From Deltaproteobacteria bacterium (GTDB lineage Bacteria > Myxococcota_A > Polyangia > Polyangiales > Ga0077539): DNA of 64,000 nt. The notes beneath the pieces were generated by a model. The model was not told the DNA's origin, searched no databases, and worked only from the letters and a program-made list of their open reading frames with translations. The position numbers and the translations under genes were made by a program. Each line of letters opens with the position of its first letter. The stretch's first letter is position 1. The stretch lies in NCBI GenBank assembly GCA_947477565.1, contig CANJUR010000018.1, positions 1 through 64,000 of the forward strand, written 5' to 3'. Shown in pieces: positions 60,810-64,000 of this stretch.

Positions 60810-63308
60810 GTGATCAGGTTGCAGCTCGCGATCGAACTTGTCCTCCCCGAGGCCGACGGGGCCGATCCCTGCGTCGAGCGCCTGCTTGGTGCCGTTCGTG
60901 GGCTCCGCGGCGTGCTCGAGGCCCACGTGGACGACAAGGGGCCGACGCCGAGGCTCTGCGTCCACTATGAGCCCGATGGGCTGAACGTCGGGGAGCTCGA
61001 AGCCGCCATCCACAAGGCCGGGGCCGAGCTCGCGCGTCGCTTCGGCCACGCCCGGTTTCCGCTCCCGAACCTGCGCCACGCGCGGCACGCGCGGCTGGTC
61101 GAGGAGGTGCTGTCGCAGGAGCCGGGCGTACTTCAGGTCGCGGTGAGCCTCGCGGCGAAGGTCGCGAGCGTGGAGTACGAGCCCGACCGCGTCGATCGCG
61201 CGCGCCTCGCCCGGGTGGTGGCCGACGCAGGGGCGATGGGGGAAGCAGAGACGGCCGCCGCGGAGACGACGGAGGGCGACCGCGGGCACGAGGGACACGA
61301 GAAGGCGCGCGGCGCGGGCGACGGGCACGCGCACGACCACGGCGGGCTGCTGGGGGAGCACGCCGAGCTGGTGTTCAGCCTGATCTGCGGCGCGCTGGCG
61401 CTCGGCGGCTGGGTCGCTGGCAGGCTGGGTGCGCCGCAGGTCGCATGCAACGTGGCCTTCTGGCTCGCGTTCGGGTTCGGCGGCTGGTTCACCGTGAAGG
61501 AGGCGGTGCTCGCCATCCGGGCGAAGAAGTTCGAGATCGATTTCCTCATGCTGGTCGCCGCCGGCGGCGCGGGCGCGCTCGGAGAGTGGTTCGAGGGCGC
61601 GCTGCTGCTCTTCCTCTTCAGCCTCGGCCACTCGCTCGAGGGCTTCGCCATGGGCCGCGCGCGCAAGGCGATCGAGGCGCTCGCGAAGATGGTCCCCGAC
61701 ACGGCGATGCTCATCGCCGACGACGGCGCCGAGCGGGAGGTGCCGGTCGCTGAGGTGAAGCGTGGCGCCCGGGTGCGCGTGAAGCCGCACACCCGCGTCC
61801 CCTGTGATGGGATCGTCGCCGCGGGCAGCAGCCCGGTGGACCAGGCTCCCATCACGGGGGAGAGCGTCCCCGTGGACAAGTCCCCGGCGCCCGACCTCGC
61901 CGCCGCGCTGCGCGACCCGGACCGCGCACCGCCCGCGCACCGCGTCTTCGCCGGGACCATCAATGGAGGGAGCGCGCTCACGGTGGTCGTCACCCGGGCC
62001 TCGACGGAGAGCACCCTCGCGAGGGTCGTCGAGCTGGTGAGCCAGGCCGACTCCCAGAAGTCACCGACGCAGCAGTTCACCGACCGCTTCGAGCGGGTGT
62101 TCGTCCCGGTCGTGCTCGCGCTGGTCGCGGTGCTGCTCTGCGCGGGCTTCGTCCTCGACGAGCCGTTCCGCAAGACCTTCTATCGGGCGATGGCGGTGCT
62201 GGTGGCCGCCAGCCCGTGCGCGCTGGCGATCGCGACGCCGAGCGCGGTCCTCGCCGGCGTGGCCCGCGCGGCGCGCGGAGGGGTGCTGGTGAAGGGCGGC
62301 GCCCACCTGGAGTCGCTGGGCGCCGTCGAGACCTTCGCCTTCGACAAGACCGGAACGCTGACCGAGGGGAAGCCGAAGCTCACCGACGTGGTCTCCGCGG
62401 CGGGCGTGGCGCGGGAGGAACTCCTCCGCGTCGCGCTCGCCGTCGAGAAGCTCTCGGATCACCCGCTGGCGCGCGCGGTCGTCGAGGGGGCGACGGACGT
62501 GCCCGACGTCCCCGAGGCGACCGACGTCGAGGCGATCATCGGGCACGGCGTCAAGGCGCGCATCGCGGGCAAGGAGGTCCTCGTCGGGAAGCCGTCGCTC
62601 TTCGAGGCGAGCGGCGGACTGCCGGCGGACGTGACGGCGGCCGTCGAGCGGCTGCGCGCCGACGGTCGCACCCTCATGGTGGTCGGCGAGCCCGGCCGCG
62701 TCCTCGGGGTCCTCGGGGTGATGGACACGCCGCGCGAGAGCGCGAAGCAGGTGTTGAAGGAGCTGCTCGCGCTGGGGGTCAAGAAGACCCTGATGCTGAG
62801 CGGTGACCACCAGGGCGTCGCCGACGCGGTGGCCCGGCAGGTCGGCCTGACCGAGGCCAGGGGTGACCTGCTGCCGGAGGACAAGGTCCGGGTCATCGAC
62901 GAGCTCGCGAAGTCGGGTTCGGGCGTCGCCATGATCGGCGACGGGGTCAACGACGCGCCGGCGCTCGCCCGCGCGACGGTCGGCATCGCGATGGGGGCCG
63001 GAGGCTCGGACGTCGCGCTGGAGACGGCCGACATCGCGCTGATGGGCGACGACCTGCGTACGCTGCCCTTCGCGGTGGGGCTCAGCCGGGCGTGCCGACG
63101 GGTCATCCGCCAGAACCTCTGGGCGAGCCTCGGGATGGTCGCGTTCCTGATCCCGGCGACCCTCTTCGGACTGGCGCGCATCAGCGTCGCGGTCGTGCTG
63201 CACGAAGGCTCGACGCTCCTCGTCGTGGCCAACGCGCTGCGGCTGCTCGCCTACCGTGAGCCCCGCCCTTCCGTCGCCGCTCCCTCGGCAGGAAGCGAAA
63301 CATCATGA
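60810..63308 (+). CDS. P1B-type metal ATPase with SPC motif (P1B-4-like)
   Basis: An 832-residue cation-exporting ATPase. The membrane motif is SPC (468-470), the P1B-4 form linked to Co, Fe or Zn export, instead of CPC. DKTGT (Asp512), TGES and GDGVNDAP are present. The N terminus has two ferredoxin-like repeats without CxxC (LQLAIELVLPEADGADPCVE and VLQVAVSLAAKVASVEYEPD) and then a His-rich link (HEGHEKARGAGDGHAHDHGG). GTG 60810 has AGGAG 8 bases upstream. A CTA-N10-TAG palindrome in its promoter places it with the BlaI-1 module. Confidence 0.9.
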   Translation: MIRLQLAIELVLPEADGADPCVERLLGAVRGLRGVLEAHVDDKGPTPRLCVHYEPDGLNVGELEAAIHKAGAELARRFGHARFPLPNLRHARHARLVEEVLSQEPGVLQVAVSLAAKVASVEYEPDRVDRARLARVVADAGAMGEAETAAAETTEGDRGHEGHEKARGAGDGHAHDHGGLLGEHAELVFSLICGALALGGWVAGRLGAPQVACNVAFWLAFGFGGWFTVKEAVLAIRAKKFEIDFLMLVAAGGAGALGEWFEGALLLFLFSLGHSLEGFAMGRARKAIEALAKMVPDTAMLIADDGAEREVPVAEVKRGARVRVKPHTRVPCDGIVAAGSSPVDQAPITGESVPVDKSPAPDLAAALRDPDRAPPAHRVFAGTINGGSALTVVVTRASTESTLARVVELVSQADSQKSPTQQFTDRFERVFVPVVLALVAVLLCAGFVLDEPFRKTFYRAMAVLVAASPCALAIATPSAVLAGVARAARGGVLVKGGAHLESLGAVETFAFDKTGTLTEGKPKLTDVVSAAGVAREELLRVALAVEKLSDHPLARAVVEGATDVPDVPEATDVEAIIGHGVKARIAGKEVLVGKPSLFEASGGLPADVTAAVERLRADGRTLMVVGEPGRVLGVLGVMDTPRESAKQVLKELLALGVKKTLMLSGDHQGVADAVARQVGLTEARGDLLPEDKVRVIDELAKSGSGVAMIGDGVNDAPALARATVGIAMGAGGSDVALETADIALMGDDLRTLPFAVGLSRACRRVIRQNLWASLGMVAFLIPATLFGLARISVAVVLHEGSTLLVVANALRLLAYREPRPSVAAPSAGSETS

Positions 63309-63319
63309 TCGCGGACCCC

Positions 63320-63335
63320 CAATTGTCGATCGTGG
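63320..63335. promoter_or_regulatory. Degenerate BlaI-1-like site before last propeller
   Basis: CAATTGTCGATCGTGG has the TCGATC core and four of the six outer bases of CTA-N10-TAG, 41 bp before the propeller start. The minus strand reads TCATCCACGATCGAC, nearly the same as at the tolC site. Confidence 0.4.
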
Positions 63336-63375
63336 ATGATAGGTGGCAACCCTTCTCCAGCCGGAGTGTGGCTCG

Positions 63376-64000
63376 ATGATGGACGACGTCCTGGTGAGGA
63401 CCCCGAAGCAACAGGCCCCAAGGTCAGCCCGGCTGGGCGTCGCCCTCGGGATGCTCATGGCAGGGTTGACCCTGCGACCCGCCGCGGCGGACGCGAACGG
63501 TCGCTTCCCGACCGCCGGCTATTTCGTGGCGGGCCCGGGCTCACGCAACGACGTGTTCGCGCTGCGCACGACCTTCGGGTTGATCGTCTCCCGCGACGGC
63601 GGGCGGGCATGGAGCTGGGTCTGTGAGGCCGCCTACGGCGCCGTCGGCGCGAGCGACCCGACGGTCTCGATCGGCGCGGACGGAACCCTCGTCCTCGCAT
63701 CGTTCACGGGACTGACCACGAGTCGCGACGACTACTGCTCCTGGCCGACGCCGTCGGGTGTCCCCGCGCGGGATTTCGCTGACGTGTCCAATACCGCCGA
63801 CGGGCGGTACGTGGTGGCGCTCGCCGGGCCGGGCGGAGAGAACCGCCTCTATCTCTCCGCCGACGGCGGCCGCGCCTGGGAGCCCGGGGCGCTGCTCGCG
63901 GGCTACGCGACCGAGACGGTGGACGTCGCGCCCGGCGACCCGATGCGGGTCTATGTCACCGGGTACGCGAGCACGGGCGATCCGGTGCTGCTGCGGAGCG
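63376..64000 (+). CDS. Secreted beta-propeller, partial (paralogue 3)
   Basis: The gene runs off the window after about 208 codons. A signal peptide (VALGMLMAGLTLRPAAADA) is followed by NGRFPTAGYFVAGPGSRND and LRTTFGLIVSRDGGRAWSW, closely matching the two MYXO-CTERM propellers at 47898-49319 and 51988-53358. Asp-box-like repeats (SRDGGRAW, SADGGRAWEPG) are visible. ATG 63376 or the next ATG at 63379 may start it. It lies 67 bp after the P1B ATPase gene on the same strand. The sorting tail is not in view. Confidence 0.8.
   Translation, partial: MMDDVLVRTPKQQAPRSARLGVALGMLMAGLTLRPAAADANGRFPTAGYFVAGPGSRNDVFALRTTFGLIVSRDGGRAWSWVCEAAYGAVGASDPTVSIGADGTLVLASFTGLTTSRDDYCSWPTPSGVPARDFADVSNTADGRYVVALAGPGGENRLYLSADGGRAWEPGALLAGYATETVDVAPGDPMRVYVTGYASTGDPVLLRS

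Overview
The window is GC-rich DNA (by eye about 70%) from a myxobacterium. Two complete secreted proteins (51988-53358 and 47898-49319) end in MYXO-CTERM-type tails (Cys-containing segment, hydrophobic stretch, Arg cluster), a sorting signal known from Myxococcota. The abundance of lipoproteins, secreted beta-propellers, GTG starts and 4-bp gene overlaps fits class Polyangia, but genus cannot be decided from the sequence.

Layout. (1) 0.4-11.6 kb is ordinary chromosome: a TPR/membrane protein, a class A penicillin-binding protein, hisS with a repeat-rich secreted protein, an amidase, recO with a RodZ-like HTH membrane protein, a TPR lipoprotein and a Crp/Fnr regulator. (2) 11.7-20.5 kb is a decayed integrative element: a tRNA-Met(CAU) whose 3' half encodes, on the other strand, the last residues of a tyrosine integrase; an excisionase-like ORF; two coupled unknown genes; an AAA ATPase with a nuclease-like domain lying between two diverged copies of an IS21-like end; an istB pseudogene; and fragments of TPR and di-haem peroxidase genes. 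(3) 20.5-31.8 kb holds a thioredoxin-fold lipoprotein, a Cd/Zn/Pb-type resistance block (DUF3703 protein, P1B ATPase, divergent CadC-like regulator, RND adaptor and pump, propeller lipoprotein) and a ChrA-type transporter. (4) 31.8-39.1 kb is an eight-gene, nearly gapless operon for reactive sulfur: an ArsR-rhodanese sensor, a persulfide-dioxygenase-like metallohydrolase, an MFS-rhodanese fusion, a DsrE protein, an SQR-like flavoprotein, a cysteine synthase, a methyltransferase and a cysteine desulfurase. (5) 39.4-64 kb is the most notable part: two complete BlaI/BlaR1 (M56 peptidase) modules, each beside a TolC-adaptor-RND metal-efflux operon. One also faces a P1B-4-type ATPase. Between and after them lie three paralogous propeller genes, a di-haem cytochrome, a YVTN propeller and a lipoprotein.

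How it works together (inference). The BlaI/BlaR1 pairs have no beta-lactamase or penicillin-binding sensor domain nearby; they look like membrane metal sensors that cleave a repressor. Each module has its own recurring palindrome: CTA-N10-TAG upstream of blaI, tolC and the ATPase gene in the right-hand module (with a degenerate site before the last propeller), and AAAACCG-N9-CGGTTTT upstream of blaI and inside the start of tolC in the left-hand module. The sulfur operon has its own palindrome overlapping a promoter. The region reads as a metal and sulfide stress island with three RND pumps, two P1B ATPases, a chromate-type transporter and cell-surface propellers of unknown role.
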